Shown here: positions 1 through 10,139 of the stretch, piece after piece | Position numbering within the stretch: the stretch's first letter is position 1 | Layout: each line of letters begins with the position of its first letter | Notes under the pieces: model-generated | Told to the model about the DNA's origin: nothing | Databases searched by the model: none | What the model saw: only the letters and a program-made list of their open reading frames with translations | Position numbers and translations under genes: made by a program | Assembly: GCF_029945685.1 (NCBI RefSeq) | Contig: NZ_JAQSDA010000026.1 | Coordinates: 25,567-81,396 of the forward strand | Direction: 5' to 3' | Length of the DNA: 55,830 bases | Source: Polaromonas sp. | GTDB lineage: Bacteria > Pseudomonadota > Gammaproteobacteria > Burkholderiales > Burkholderiaceae_C

Positions 1-60
1 CGCTATACCCACCGCTATACCCACCGCTATACCCACCGCTATACCCACCGCTATATCCAC
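1..60. repeat. 12-bp tandem repeat, five units
   Basis: Five head-to-tail copies of CGCTATACCCAC fill bases 1-60. The fifth (49-60) differs by one base (TATATCCAC), and a degenerate start of a sixth (CGCT) follows. The array is cut by the left edge, so its true length is unknown. It lies just beyond the stop codon of the minus-strand cyclase gene. No function is visible. Confidence 0.93.
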
Positions 61-94
61 CGCTCATTTTTCGCTCCCAGTTATGTTGATGAGG

Positions 95-1879
95 TTAATG
101 TTCAGTGAGGCCCAGTGCACGAAGCGCAACGGCGCAGCGTTGCCGGGTGACGCTGCTCGCGCTCCCGATGGCGAGATAGCTTGACACAGACATGCCGGGA
201 GTTTCTGCCAAAAGCATGGCCAAGGTCGATTTCGCATCTTCGAGCATGCTCGCTTCAACCTGCGCAGTCAGAAGCACGCGCATGGTCGGTGCGTGATGTC
301 GATTCGCTTTCAGGGACTGTCGCGCATACTGAATTGCGCGGCCGTGATCGTTGACGGTAAGCAAGGCCGCTGCCGAAAGCATGTCGAAATAATATTTAAG
401 GGGGTCTATCGGAGACAGTGCATTCGCATACTCCACTTCCGAAACTGCGTCACTCGGCGCTCCCCACATGGTTGAGGCCACGCTCTTGAAAAGCCAGGCC
501 ATTGGCTCATTCGGGTTCGCCTCAATTGACTGCGCAAGTCTGGTTGCTGCAAGGTCAAAGTTGCCGAGCAATTGGCAATATGCATGCCCCTCGACTGCCA
601 GTGTGAGCGCGTTGGCCGGCTCAATGTCGAGCGCTCGCTTTGTTTGCTCAAGTGCCATGCGCGCGTCTTCTTCCGGGCTCTGGCTCAGCCCCCGGATGAT
701 CCGCATGATGTACCACTTGGCCAGCCATGCACGCGGTGTGGCGATGCGACCGTGTCGTTCTATCAGGGCATCAAGAGCCTGACGGCTTCGATCAAAGTCA
801 CGGACCGAGGATCGGTGCATCATCGAAATTCCACCGAGCAGCAAGGCGCTGCTGTCCAGCCGCGGCATGGGCTGCAGCAAAGTCTGCTGGACTTCAGCAT
901 CAATGAGTGCGCGGGATGTTGCCGCTGCTAGGCTGTTGAGCAATTCGCTTTGGGCCTGTAGCAAGTCATCTGTCACGCCCGATACACGTTCCGCCCAGAC
1001 GATTTGAGTCGTTCGCGCGTCGGCCAGCTCGGCCATGATCAGAATCTTGCCGCCGCTGGCGATGTAGCTGCCGGACAGAACAAACGAAGCGCCCAAACGT
1101 GATTCCACATCCGGCATGACGCTGGTTCGTCCTCGGAACGCCGTGGTCGACAGGCGGGAAATGACACGTATGTCAGGGCTGCGGGAGAGCTGCGCAATCA
1201 CTCCATCCGCAATGAGCTCACCGATAACAAAATTTTCTGGCTCGTTGCTGCGTGCTTCGAAGGGAATGACCGCGATGGTTGGCCGCAAGTCTGAGGGCAG
1301 AGCACCGCTGGCGGGTATGACCGGCGCATGGCCCACCGGGCCGACCCGGTAGGCGCGAACCGGTTTTTCAACATGTTTGAGATGGCATTCCCCCAGGTCT
1401 TCGACATCGGCGTCCAGCCCTGCTGCGAGCTCATCGCGCAGCTCGGACGAAACCACCATTTCCCCTGGACCGGCGAGCGTGCTCACGCGCGAGGTCAGGT
1501 TGACGTCGGTGCCGTAGATGTCGTGCTGGTCGGTAACGAAGCTGGCCAGGTGGCCGCCCATGCGCAGGTGCATCTGGTGCTCGGGCGGCACGCCGAGGTT
1601 GGCCTGCCGGGCGAAGCTGTGCAGGGCAAACGCGGCCTTGACACAACTTTGGGCGCTCGCGAACTCGAGCATCAGGCCGTCACCCAGGCTTTTGACAATG
1701 CGCCCGCCATGGCGCGGCAACACGTTCTGCTCCGCTTCTTCCACGAGTTGTTGCCACCGCCGTACAAAGCCATCCTGATCCTGCTCCATGATCCGGACCG
1801 ACTCCACCACGTCCATGACCAGCAACACTTTTGTGCTTCTTGTCAGGTTGGCGGGTAGTTCGATCAACGGGAGCCTCAT
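95..1879 (-). CDS. Class III adenylate/guanylate cyclase with TolB-like and TPR regions
   Basis: A 594-residue protein. Residues about 15-185 form a class III nucleotide cyclase domain: the two metal-binding aspartates appear as D23 (MDVVES) and D67 (LGDGLMLEF), and the asparagine-arginine pair of the active site as N127 and R131 (NLTSRV). This fits a catalytically competent enzyme making a cyclic nucleotide from ATP or GTP. A TolB-like segment (PTIAVIPF, near residue 198) and a TPR-like helical region (about 370-590) follow, a layout known from many proteobacterial cyclase-TPR proteins. No membrane segment or signal peptide is seen, so it is probably cytoplasmic. It lies 102 bp downstream of phhA on the same strand. 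A strong GGAGGAGG lies about 24 bases before the ATG, too far for a normal ribosome site, so the exact start is slightly uncertain. Cyclic AMP versus GMP cannot be decided. Confidence 0.85.
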   Translation of the reverse strand: MRLPLIELPANLTRSTKVLLVMDVVESVRIMEQDQDGFVRRWQQLVEEAEQNVLPRHGGRIVKSLGDGLMLEFASAQSCVKAAFALHSFARQANLGVPPEHQMHLRMGGHLASFVTDQHDIYGTDVNLTSRVSTLAGPGEMVVSSELRDELAAGLDADVEDLGECHLKHVEKPVRAYRVGPVGHAPVIPASGALPSDLRPTIAVIPFEARSNEPENFVIGELIADGVIAQLSRSPDIRVISRLSTTAFRGRTSVMPDVESRLGASFVLSGSYIASGGKILIMAELADARTTQIVWAERVSGVTDDLLQAQSELLNSLAAATSRALIDAEVQQTLLQPMPRLDSSALLLGGISMMHRSSVRDFDRSRQALDALIERHGRIATPRAWLAKWYIMRIIRGLSQSPEEDARMALEQTKRALDIEPANALTLAVEGHAYCQLLGNFDLAATRLAQSIEANPNEPMAWLFKSVASTMWGAPSDAVSEVEYANALSPIDPLKYYFDMLSAAALLTVNDHGRAIQYARQSLKANRHHAPTMRVLLTAQVEASMLEDAKSTLAMLLAETPGMSVSSYLAIGSASSVTRQRCAVALRALGLTEH

Positions 1880-1981
1880 CGTAGACGGTGTAACAAAATT
1901 TTACCTCCTCCTTTTGTAGGAGAAGCCGTCTCGATGAGTTGGACAGACACGATGGCGCACTGGAAGGCGCCATGCGTTGCT

Positions 1982-2953
1982 TTAGCGCTGAATGGCTTCC
2001 TCGTTGCCCTGCCGCGCACCGGCGGCGATGTCGGGCAGTCCCTGCAGCCGCTGGTAAATCGGCGTGAAGTCGGGCGCGGTTTTGTCGAACAGTTCCTGAA
2101 AGCTGTTGATGACAAAGTAGGTCTGCTGGTAGCTGTCGATCTTGTAGCGGGTGCGCATCACGCGTTCAATGTCCAGCGGGAGGCGCTGTGGCTCCGGGCT
2201 TTGCACCGAGTACTGCAACTCGCCCGACGAGCTCAGGATGCCGGCACCGTAAGCACGCAAACCATCTTTCTGCTGGATCAGCCCGAACTCGACGGTGTAC
2301 CAGTAGAGCCGGCTCAATTGCTCGCACGCGCCCAGGCCATGCGCCTTGAGCCCGCCCTTGCCGTATTCCTGCATGTGGTCGGCGAAGACGGGGTTGAACA
2401 GCAGCGGTACATGGCCGAACAGGTCGTGAAACACGTCGGGCTCAACGATGTAGTCGAACTCTTCCGGTTTGCGTATCCAGTCGGTCACCGGAAATTTCCG
2501 GTTCGCCAGCAGCGTGAAAAACGGCACCTCCGGAATCAGCCCGGGCACGGTGACGATCTCCCATCCCGTGGCATGGCGCAGGCGCCGGTTGATGTCCTCA
2601 AACCTTGGAATATGGTCACTGGCGCCCAGCAAGGGCAGGGCCGCGATGAACTCGTCACAGGCCAGGCCCGGCAACAGTGTGGCCTGGCGCGCGTACAGGC
2701 GCCGGTAGGTGTCGTGGTCGGCGGCGGTGTAGCAGTCGTAGTCCTGCGGGCAGGTGTAGTCGGCGCCGGCGCGCGTGTAGTCGCCGCGCGGCGGGCGTTC
2801 GCTCGCGCCGTAGACAACGGGTGGAGCAGCCCCCACGCTCCCCACTGGGTGTGGTTCGCTGCCCCCCGAGGGGGCCGTCGCTTGCTCGGGGCGGCCCTTC
2901 GCGGCGCGGGCTGCGTCACCGCTGATTGCTGCCTGAGACATGGTATTTGTCAT
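1982..2953 (-). CDS. phhA: Phenylalanine-4-hydroxylase
   Basis: Pterin-dependent iron enzyme that converts phenylalanine to tyrosine, the step before the tyrosine catabolism started by HPPD. The iron ligands are visible as H176 and H181 (FHDLFGHVP) and E222 (YTVEFG). Their 5 and 41 residue spacing equals that of the Chromobacterium violaceum enzyme (H138, H143, E184). The ligands sit 38 residues later because of an Ala/Gly/Pro-rich N-terminal extension, of which residues about 15-41 are encoded by a GC-rich dispersed repeat. The start ATG overlaps the hpd stop as ATGA (2950-2953), so the two genes are probably translationally coupled. A later start is possible, but the overlap favours this one. 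Confidence 0.95.
   Translation of the reverse strand: MTNTMSQAAISGDAARAAKGRPEQATAPSGGSEPHPVGSVGAAPPVVYGASERPPRGDYTRAGADYTCPQDYDCYTAADHDTYRRLYARQATLLPGLACDEFIAALPLLGASDHIPRFEDINRRLRHATGWEIVTVPGLIPEVPFFTLLANRKFPVTDWIRKPEEFDYIVEPDVFHDLFGHVPLLFNPVFADHMQEYGKGGLKAHGLGACEQLSRLYWYTVEFGLIQQKDGLRAYGAGILSSSGELQYSVQSPEPQRLPLDIERVMRTRYKIDSYQQTYFVINSFQELFDKTAPDFTPIYQRLQGLPDIAAGARQGNEEAIQR
2830..2910. repeat. GC-rich dispersed repeat inside phhA
   Basis: The plus strand reads CCCCCACGCTC, then a variable stretch, then CTGCCCCCCGAGGGGGCCG, then a GGGGCGGCCC-type end. The same order and motifs occur in the intergenic copy at 5664-5757. I recognise this as a dispersed element of Comamonadaceae genomes. Here it lies in frame within the 5-prime end of phhA. 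Confidence 0.72.
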
Positions 2954-4086
2954 GCTGTTTGGAGCACGCCACGCCGCATCTGGTCCAATTCCATGCTTTC
3001 AAACAGCGCCTTGAAGTTGCCTTCGCCAAAACCCTGGTTGCCCTTGCGCTGGATGAACTCGAAGAAGATCGGGCCGAGCTGGTTTTCGCTGAAGATCTGC
3101 AGCAGCAGCTCGCCGGGCGTGCCGTCCACCAGGATGTTGCGCGAACGCAGCTCGGCCACGTTTTCGCCATGGCCGGGGATGCGCTTGTCGAGCAGCTCGT
3201 AGTAGGTATCGCTGGTGTTGAGCAGCTTGATGCCGCTCAGTTGCAGGGCGTCCACCGTGGCGAACAGGTCGTTGGACCCCATGGCAATGTGCTGGATGCC
3301 TTCACCCTGGTACTTGTCGAGGTACTCCTGGATCTGGCCGGCTTTCTCGTTGCCCTCCTCATTGATCGGGATGCGTATCTTGCCGCAGGGGCTGGTCATG
3401 GCCTTGCTCTTGACGCCGGTGGTCTGGCCCTCGATGTCGAAGTAACGCACCTCGCGGAAGTTGAACAGGCGCTCGTAAAAGCCCGACCACTCGGCCATGC
3501 GGCCGCGGTGCACGTTGTGGGTCAGGTGGTCGATGTAGGTCAGGCCGTGGCCGGCCGGGTTCAGCTCGGCACCCGGCAGGGGCTCGAAGTCCACATCGAA
3601 GAACCCGATGTTGCCGATGTCGCCGTCCTTCGCACCGTTCTTGCCGCGCCAGCGGTCGATGAAATAAATGATGGAGTCGCCAATGCCCTTGATCGCCGGG
3701 ATGTTCAGCTCGCCCGGGCCGGCGGTGTGCGCATAACCCCAGGCACCCAGGCGGATCGCGCGTTCGTAGGCGGCCTTGGCATCCTGCACGCGGAAGGCGA
3801 TGGCGCAGACGCTGGGGCCGTGCTGGCGCGCAAAACGCTGGGCAAAGGAGTCCGGCTCGGCGTTGATGATGAAGTTGATGCCGCCCTGGCGGTACAGCGT
3901 CACGTTCTTGTGGCGGTGTTTGGCAATCGGCTTGAAGCCCATGCGCTCGAACAAGGCGCCCATGGCGGCCGGATCCGGCGCGGCGTATTCAATGAACTCG
4001 AAGCCGTCCGTGCCCATGGGGTTGTCCCAGGTAGCCGTGGCGGCTGGCGGGGAAGACGGGGCGGGTTGGGTGATGGCTGCGTTCAT
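2950..4086 (-). CDS. hpd: 4-hydroxyphenylpyruvate dioxygenase
   Basis: Converts 4-hydroxyphenylpyruvate to homogentisate in tyrosine degradation. With the ATG at 4086 the protein has 378 residues. The iron-binding triad is visible as H187 (YIDHLTH), H266 (IQHIAMG) and E343 (FFEFIQRKG), with the typical C-terminal segment GFGEGNFKALFE. An in-frame ATG exists at 4128, but 4086 is preferred because GGAG lies nine bases upstream. It heads the minus-strand unit hpd-phhA, overlapping phhA by four bases. A divergent Lrp/AsnC regulator begins about 130 bp away and is the likely regulator. Closely similar 4-hydroxymandelate synthases exist, but the phhA neighbour supports HPPD. Confidence 0.95.
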   Translation of the reverse strand: MNAAITQPAPSSPPAATATWDNPMGTDGFEFIEYAAPDPAAMGALFERMGFKPIAKHRHKNVTLYRQGGINFIINAEPDSFAQRFARQHGPSVCAIAFRVQDAKAAYERAIRLGAWGYAHTAGPGELNIPAIKGIGDSIIYFIDRWRGKNGAKDGDIGNIGFFDVDFEPLPGAELNPAGHGLTYIDHLTHNVHRGRMAEWSGFYERLFNFREVRYFDIEGQTTGVKSKAMTSPCGKIRIPINEEGNEKAGQIQEYLDKYQGEGIQHIAMGSNDLFATVDALQLSGIKLLNTSDTYYELLDKRIPGHGENVAELRSRNILVDGTPGELLLQIFSENQLGPIFFEFIQRKGNQGFGEGNFKALFESMELDQMRRGVLQTA

Positions 4087-4215
4087 GCGTGTTGTCTCCA
4101 GGCGGTTCAGAAAAAAATAGCGGCACATCCACTTTAGACGCGTAGCCCATCAATTTTTATGCAAAACACGGCGTCAAGCTTGCTGGTTGCGCATCAAACC
4201 TGCAAAATGCTGGCC

Positions 4216-4689
4216 ATGGAAGCACTCGACAAGCTGGACAAGCTCATATTGCGCAGCCTTCAAGCTGACGGTCGCGCGACTTACGAACAGATTGCCGAAC
4301 AGGTCAGCCTGTCGCCCAGCGCGGTGCTGCGCCGTGTCAAGCGGCTGGAGGAAAGCGGCGTGATCGACCGGTATGTGGCGCTGGTCAGGCCGGAAGCGGT
4401 CGGGCTGGGGCTGACCGCCTACATCAATGTGCGGCTGGAAAAACACACGGAATCGCACAAGCGCAACCCGATGGACCTGTTTCGCGCCAGTGTGCAGACC
4501 TGGCCCGAGGTGGTGGAATGTGCAGCGCTGACCGGCGAGATGGACTATTTGCTGCGTGTGGTGGTGGCCGACATGGGGCATTACAGCCGCTTCATCATGG
4601 ACACGCTGCTCAAACACCCCAGCGTGCAGGACTGCAAGACCAGTTTTGTGCTGGACCGCGTGAAAACGACGACGGCTGTGCCGGTTTGA
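4216..4689 (+). CDS. Lrp/AsnC family transcriptional regulator
   Basis: About 157 residues from the ATG at 4216. In-frame ATGs at 4207 and 4159 are alternatives, and none has a good Shine-Dalgarno site. The start MEALDKLDKLILRSLQ and the helix-turn-helix near residues 18-45 (TYEQIAEQVSLSPSAVLRRV) are typical of the family. A C-terminal RAM ligand-binding domain follows (TGEMDYLLRVVVADM). Such proteins form dimers to octamers and often sense amino acids. The gene is transcribed away from hpd-phhA, so a role in controlling phenylalanine/tyrosine catabolism and itself is the simplest inference. The ligand is not readable from sequence. Confidence 0.9.
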   Translation: MEALDKLDKLILRSLQADGRATYEQIAEQVSLSPSAVLRRVKRLEESGVIDRYVALVRPEAVGLGLTAYINVRLEKHTESHKRNPMDLFRASVQTWPEVVECAALTGEMDYLLRVVVADMGHYSRFIMDTLLKHPSVQDCKTSFVLDRVKTTTAVPV

Positions 4690-4703
4690 TGCGGGGCCGA
4701 GGG

Positions 4704-4751
4704 CTGGCCCGGGCCAGACGAGGTGCTGATTTAGGGGCCTGCCCCCCTTTT
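4704..4751. other. Inverted repeats after the Lrp gene, possible weak terminator
   Basis: The perfect palindrome CTGGCCCGGGCCAG spans 4704-4717. It is followed by AGGGG/CCCCT (4733-4737 and 4744-4748) and a short T run to 4751. Both stems are short. They could end transcription of the regulator, but this is not a strong intrinsic terminator. Confidence 0.35.
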
Positions 4752-4793
4752 GATGTCCACTAGTACCGGTTTGACGGGCTCCGGGCAAGAAAG

Positions 4794-4850
4794 TTGCTAT
4801 AATATTCATAGCTGTTTGCGCATGCCCCACAAGGGATTAATGCCTTTCTG
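4794..4850. repeat. AT-rich Comamonadaceae-type dispersed repeat
   Basis: TTGCTATAATATTCATAGCTG is followed by TTTGCGC and a CAAGGG...TGCCTTT tail. The order inverted GCTAT/ATAGC, TTGCG, CAAGGG matches the copy at 14761-14815. It is intergenic here, between the Lrp regulator and the acetyltransferase. Confidence 0.7.
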
Positions 4851-4937
4851 ACTAGGAATTTCCGCGGATCCCCGGGCCCAGCCGTTTAAATATCCTTCAG
4901 GGCTGGACATTCTAGGGAAAACCCTTATATTGAACCC

Positions 4938-5663
4938 ATGGTTACCCCCGGCACATTCATCAAGGCGTCCATTTCTGCGGGCAGGGAGTTCTTCCGCCCG
5001 CCCGCGGACGACGCAACGCGCGCGCCGCATCGCCCGCCTGTGCTGGTGCCCATCCGCTCCATCGGCCCCACGCACGGTGAACGCATCGAAAAACATCTGC
5101 TGTCGCTGGACCCGCATGACCGTTACCTGCGCTTTGGTTACGCCGCCCGCGACGAGCAGATCCAGCGCTACGTGGCAGGCCTGAACTTCGAGCGCGACGA
5201 GATTTTCGGCATCTACAACCGCAAGCTCGAGCTGATCGCCATGGCGCACCTGGCGCTGTCGATCGACCCGGAGCTGAAAAGCTGCGCCGAGTTCGGCGTG
5301 TCGGTGCTCAAGCACGCGCGCGGGCGCGGCTACGGCGCGCGCCTGTTCGACCGCGCCGTGATGCACTCACGCAATGAGGGGGTGAGCATGATGTTCATCC
5401 ACGCGCTCAGTGAAAACACCGCCATGCTCAACATCGCCCGCAAGGCTGGCGCGGTGATCGAGCGTGACGGCTCGGAAAGCGAGGCCTACCTCAAGCTGCC
5501 TCCGGCCGATCTGGACTCGCGCATGACCGAGATCGCCCTGGAGCAGATCGCCCAGACCGACTACCGCCTGAAAGTTCAGGCCAAACAGTTCTGGGACCTC
5601 CTGGCCCTGGTCCAGGAAGTGCGGCAGGGCGTGCGCGACAGCCGCGACCGCATGCCTATATAG
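4938..5663 (+). CDS. GNAT family N-acetyltransferase
   Basis: 241 residues. Residues about 35-185 resemble a GNAT fold. The acetyl-CoA pyrophosphate loop is readable as KHARGRGYGARLFDRA, and a later strand-helix contains HALSENTAMLNIARKAGA, the typical motif B region. The N-terminal 30 residues are proline/arginine rich, and the C-terminal 55 residues form a helical tail without recognised features. Substrate is unknown; targets in this family range from small molecules to protein lysines or N-termini. It stands alone between two repeat-containing gaps, with no good Shine-Dalgarno site before the ATG. Confidence 0.85.
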   Translation: MVTPGTFIKASISAGREFFRPPADDATRAPHRPPVLVPIRSIGPTHGERIEKHLLSLDPHDRYLRFGYAARDEQIQRYVAGLNFERDEIFGIYNRKLELIAMAHLALSIDPELKSCAEFGVSVLKHARGRGYGARLFDRAVMHSRNEGVSMMFIHALSENTAMLNIARKAGAVIERDGSESEAYLKLPPADLDSRMTEIALEQIAQTDYRLKVQAKQFWDLLALVQEVRQGVRDSRDRMPI

Positions 5664-5757
5664 CCCCCACGGTCGCTCGCTTCGCGTAGCTTCCTGCCCC
5701 CCCCCGAGGGGGCCGCTGCGCCTGCGACCCGGCAAAGCCGGTTCCGCGGCCCCTGCT
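5664..5757. repeat. GC-rich dispersed repeat, intergenic copy
   Basis: Starts CCCCCACGGTCGC immediately after the acetyltransferase stop, continues to CCCCCCCGAGGGGGCCGC, and contains GGCAAAGCCGG. It has the same motif order as the copy embedded in phhA at 2830-2910. It can fold into several GC-rich hairpins and might act as a transcript end, but there is no T run. Confidence 0.75.
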
Positions 5758-5796
5758 TGAATGGAGATGGCCCCAGGCTCGCTCAACTTTGAACCC

Positions 5797-5822
5797 GTTC
5801 GTCCTGAGCCTGTCGAAGGATG
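5797..5822. repeat. GTTCGTCCTGAGC-type dispersed repeat
   Basis: The sequence GTTCGTCCTGAGCCTGTCGA followed by AGGATG is a short repeat found in many proteobacterial intergenic regions. Its translations VRPEPVEG and FVLSLSKD are familiar artefacts of over-extended gene starts. Its presence argues against starting corC at 5761. Confidence 0.7.
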
Positions 5823-5892
5823 CGCCCGAGCGGGAGCATCGCCAGATCGAAGTACGTTATCCTTGGCAACTTGCCAACTACCGCACACCTCC

Positions 5893-6747
5893 GTGTCCGA
5901 CAACCCCCCCAGTAGACCGCCCAAGCCCGAAGACAAACGCGGCTTCCTGCAGAAGCTTGCAGAAATGCTTCATCCCGGGCCCGATTCCAAAGCCGAGCTG
6001 ATTGAAACCCTGGTCGAGGCGCAGGACAACGAGGTCATCGGCGCGCAAAGCCGCGAGATGCTCGAAGGCGTGATCCGCATGGCCGACATGACGGCCGGCG
6101 ACGTGATGGTGGCAACGCCCCGCATGGATGTCATCAACATCGATGCGCCGTTCGACGAGTTGCTGCATCTGGTGATCGACACCGCCCACTCGCGCTTTCC
6201 GGTTTTCGAGAACGAGAAAGAAAACATCATTGGCATCCTGATGGCCAAGGACCTTCTCAAGCTGCAGCGTGCGCCCGAGCTCAACATCCGCGCCTTGCTG
6301 CGTCCGGCGGTGTTTGTGCCCGAGAGCAAGGGCCTGAACGACCTGCTGCGCGAATTCCGCGGCAACCGCAACCACCTGGCCATCGTCATCGACGAGTTCG
6401 GCCGCGTGGCCGGGCTCATCACGATTGAAGACGTGCTCGAGCAGATCGTCGGCGAGATCGAGGATGAGTTCGACATCGCCGAGGACGAGGGCGACATCTT
6501 CGGCCTGACCGACCACACCTACCGCGTCAGCGGTGACACCTCGATCGAACGGGTCAACGAGGCCTTCGGTGTGCTGTTGCCCGAAACCGACTTCGAGACG
6601 ATTGGCGGACTGGTGGCCCACGAGATGGGCCATGTGCCCAAACGCGGCGAGCTCTTCGCGCTGGCCGGCCTGCAGTTCACCGTGCTGCACACCAAAGGGG
6701 GCGCCGTGCGCTGGTTCAAGGTGTCGCCCGTCGCCACGGGTACCTGA
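5893..6747 (+). CDS. corC: CorC/HlyC-type CBS-domain protein
   Basis: From the GTG at 5893 the protein has 284 residues, close to the usual length for this family. Two CBS repeats are visible at about residues 60-180 (DVMVATPRMDVINI, then HLAIVIDEFGRVAGLITIED). A CorC_HlyC C-terminal domain follows, with GDTSIERVNEAFG and ETIGGLVAHEMGHVP. Family members are linked to magnesium/cobalt efflux and membrane maintenance. The frame stays open back to an ATG at 5761, but that extension would translate the dispersed repeat at 5797-5822, so the GTG is preferred. It lies 23 bp before lnt, the usual corC-lnt arrangement. Confidence 0.88.
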   Translation: MSDNPPSRPPKPEDKRGFLQKLAEMLHPGPDSKAELIETLVEAQDNEVIGAQSREMLEGVIRMADMTAGDVMVATPRMDVINIDAPFDELLHLVIDTAHSRFPVFENEKENIIGILMAKDLLKLQRAPELNIRALLRPAVFVPESKGLNDLLREFRGNRNHLAIVIDEFGRVAGLITIEDVLEQIVGEIEDEFDIAEDEGDIFGLTDHTYRVSGDTSIERVNEAFGVLLPETDFETIGGLVAHEMGHVPKRGELFALAGLQFTVLHTKGGAVRWFKVSPVATGT

Positions 6748-6770
6748 GGCGCGGCGGACGCGAGCAAACG

Positions 6771-8378
6771 ATGGCAAGGGACTCCATTCACAGCATGATG
6801 TCGGCGTTGCCCACGTTGCCGGCCCTGCTGGAGCATATCGGGCACCCCCAGCCGCGCAAGGGGCTTTCCTTTCTTGACATTGCTATTGTTTTAATAGCTG
6901 GTTGCGCCCATGCCCTGAGCGTTGCATGGCCTTTTTCCTCCGGATTGGCACAAGGCCAGCCGGTCTGGTGGCTGCAGCTGCTGGCCCTGGCTGCGCTGGT
7001 CCGGTCGCTGGAGCGCTGCGCCCGTTTCAAGCAGGGGCTGCTGCTGGGCTGGCTGTTTGCCACCGCCTGGCTGTGCGGTATTTTCTGGTGGCTGTTCATC
7101 TCGCTGCATGTTTACGGCGGGCTGGCCGCGCCGCTGACGGTGCTGGCCGTGCTTGGCCTGGCGATTTTTCTGGCTACCTATTACGCCGTGGCCTGCGCGG
7201 CCTACGTCCGCCTGGCCCCCCTCGGGCAAACGCGCAGGGCGATTGTTTTTGCGGCGCTCTGGCTGCTGGCCGAGCTGGCCCGGGTGGAGTTTTTTACCGG
7301 CTTCCCCTGGGGCGCCGCCGGTTACGCGCACCTGGACGGCTGGATGGACGGTTATGCGCGGTGGATCGGGGTGCACGGCATCACCTTCCTGGCGGCTTTC
7401 CTGGCCGCCAGCCTGGGGGGCTTGGGCCGGTCGCGGCGCCAGCTGGTCATGTTCCCGGTGCTGGCGGCGCTGATGGTGGCGGGGGCGCTGGCGGCAGGAA
7501 AGCAGACCTCCACCCCGGCCGGCAGCCTGCAGGTGACGCTGCTGCAGGGCAACATCCCCCAGGACGAGAAATTCCAGCCCGGCACCGGCCTGCCGACGGC
7601 GCTGCGCTGGTACGGCGAGCAGTTGCAGGGTGCCAGAACCTCGCTGGTGGTGGCGCCTGAAACGTCTCTTCCCCTGCTGCCGCAGCAACTGCCCGAGGGT
7701 TACTGGCGCGCCGTGCAGGCGCGTTTTGCCTCCGGCCAGCAGGCGGCGCTGATCGGCATGCCGCTGGGCAGCTACAGCGCGGGTTACGCCAATTCGGCGG
7801 TGGGGCTCAAACCCGGCCAGGCGCAGCCGTTTCGTTTCGACAAGCACCACCTGGTCCCGTTTGGCGAGTTTGTCCCGCCGGGTTTTCGCTGGTTCATCAA
7901 CCTGATGAACATCCCGCTCGGCGACTTCAGGCGCGGCCCGCTGGGCCAGCCTTCCTTTGACTGGCAGGGCCAGCGGCTGGCGCCCAACATCTGCTACGAA
8001 GACCTGTTTGGCGAAGAGCTGGGTGCCAGCTTCGGCGACGCGGCCACGGCACCCACGGTGCTCGTCAACCTCAGCAACATCGGCTGGTTCGGCAACACCA
8101 TCGCCATCGACCAGCACCTGGCCATCTCGCGCATGCGCGCGCTGGAGTTCGAGCGGCCCATGCTGCGCGCCACCAACACCGGGGCCACGGTCATCATCGA
8201 CCACCGCGGCAAGGTCACCCACGAGCTTCCGCGCCACACCCGCGGCGCGCTGGTGGGCGAGGTCGAGGGGCGCAACGGCATCACGCCTTACGCCTGGTGG
8301 GTGTCGCGTTACGGCCTCTGGCCGCTGTGGGCCCTGGGCCTGGGCGTGGCGGCACTGGCGCTGGTTTTTCGCCTGCGT

Positions 8379-8399
<21 letters not shown>
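6771..8399 (+). CDS. lnt: Apolipoprotein N-acyltransferase
   Basis: Inner-membrane enzyme that adds the third acyl chain to lipoproteins. The 542 residues comprise an N-terminal block of membrane helices (about 35-240), a periplasmic nitrilase-fold domain (about 250-500) and a final membrane helix (about 515-535). The catalytic triad is visible as E297 (VAPETSLP), K358 (FDKHHLVPFGEFVP) and C408 (NICYEDLFGE). The first membrane helix (FLDIAIVLIAGCAHALSV) is encoded by an AT-rich dispersed repeat at 6879-6935. It probably forms an operon with corC and converges with the deacylase gene, overlapping its 3-prime end by 21 bases. ATGs at 6795 and 6798 are alternative starts. Confidence 0.95.
6879..6935. 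repeat. AT-rich dispersed repeat inside lnt
   Basis: ATTGCTATTGTTTTAATAGC is followed by TGGTTGCGCCCATG and GCATGGCCTTTTT. This fits the Comamonadaceae repeat seen at 4794-4850 and 14761-14815. Here it is read in frame and encodes part of the first transmembrane segment of Lnt. Confidence 0.62.

Positions 8400-10119
<1,720 letters not shown>

Positions 10120-10139
<20 letters not shown>

Noticed and set aside
4853..4880. Cloning-site-like GGATCCCCGGGCCC
   Set aside because: It is embedded in otherwise native sequence with no vector context and is likely chance in GC-rich DNA.
5761..5892. N-terminal extension of corC from the ATG at 5761
   Set aside because: It would translate a known dispersed repeat (VRPEPVEG) and has no family counterpart; the GTG at 5893 gives the normal length.
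6891..8237. Long antisense open frames opposite lnt, and similar ones opposite glyS, the large kinase and flhF
   Set aside because: They are GC-driven shadows in regions where the sense frame encodes clear protein families; compositions are Arg/Gln/His-rich without domains.
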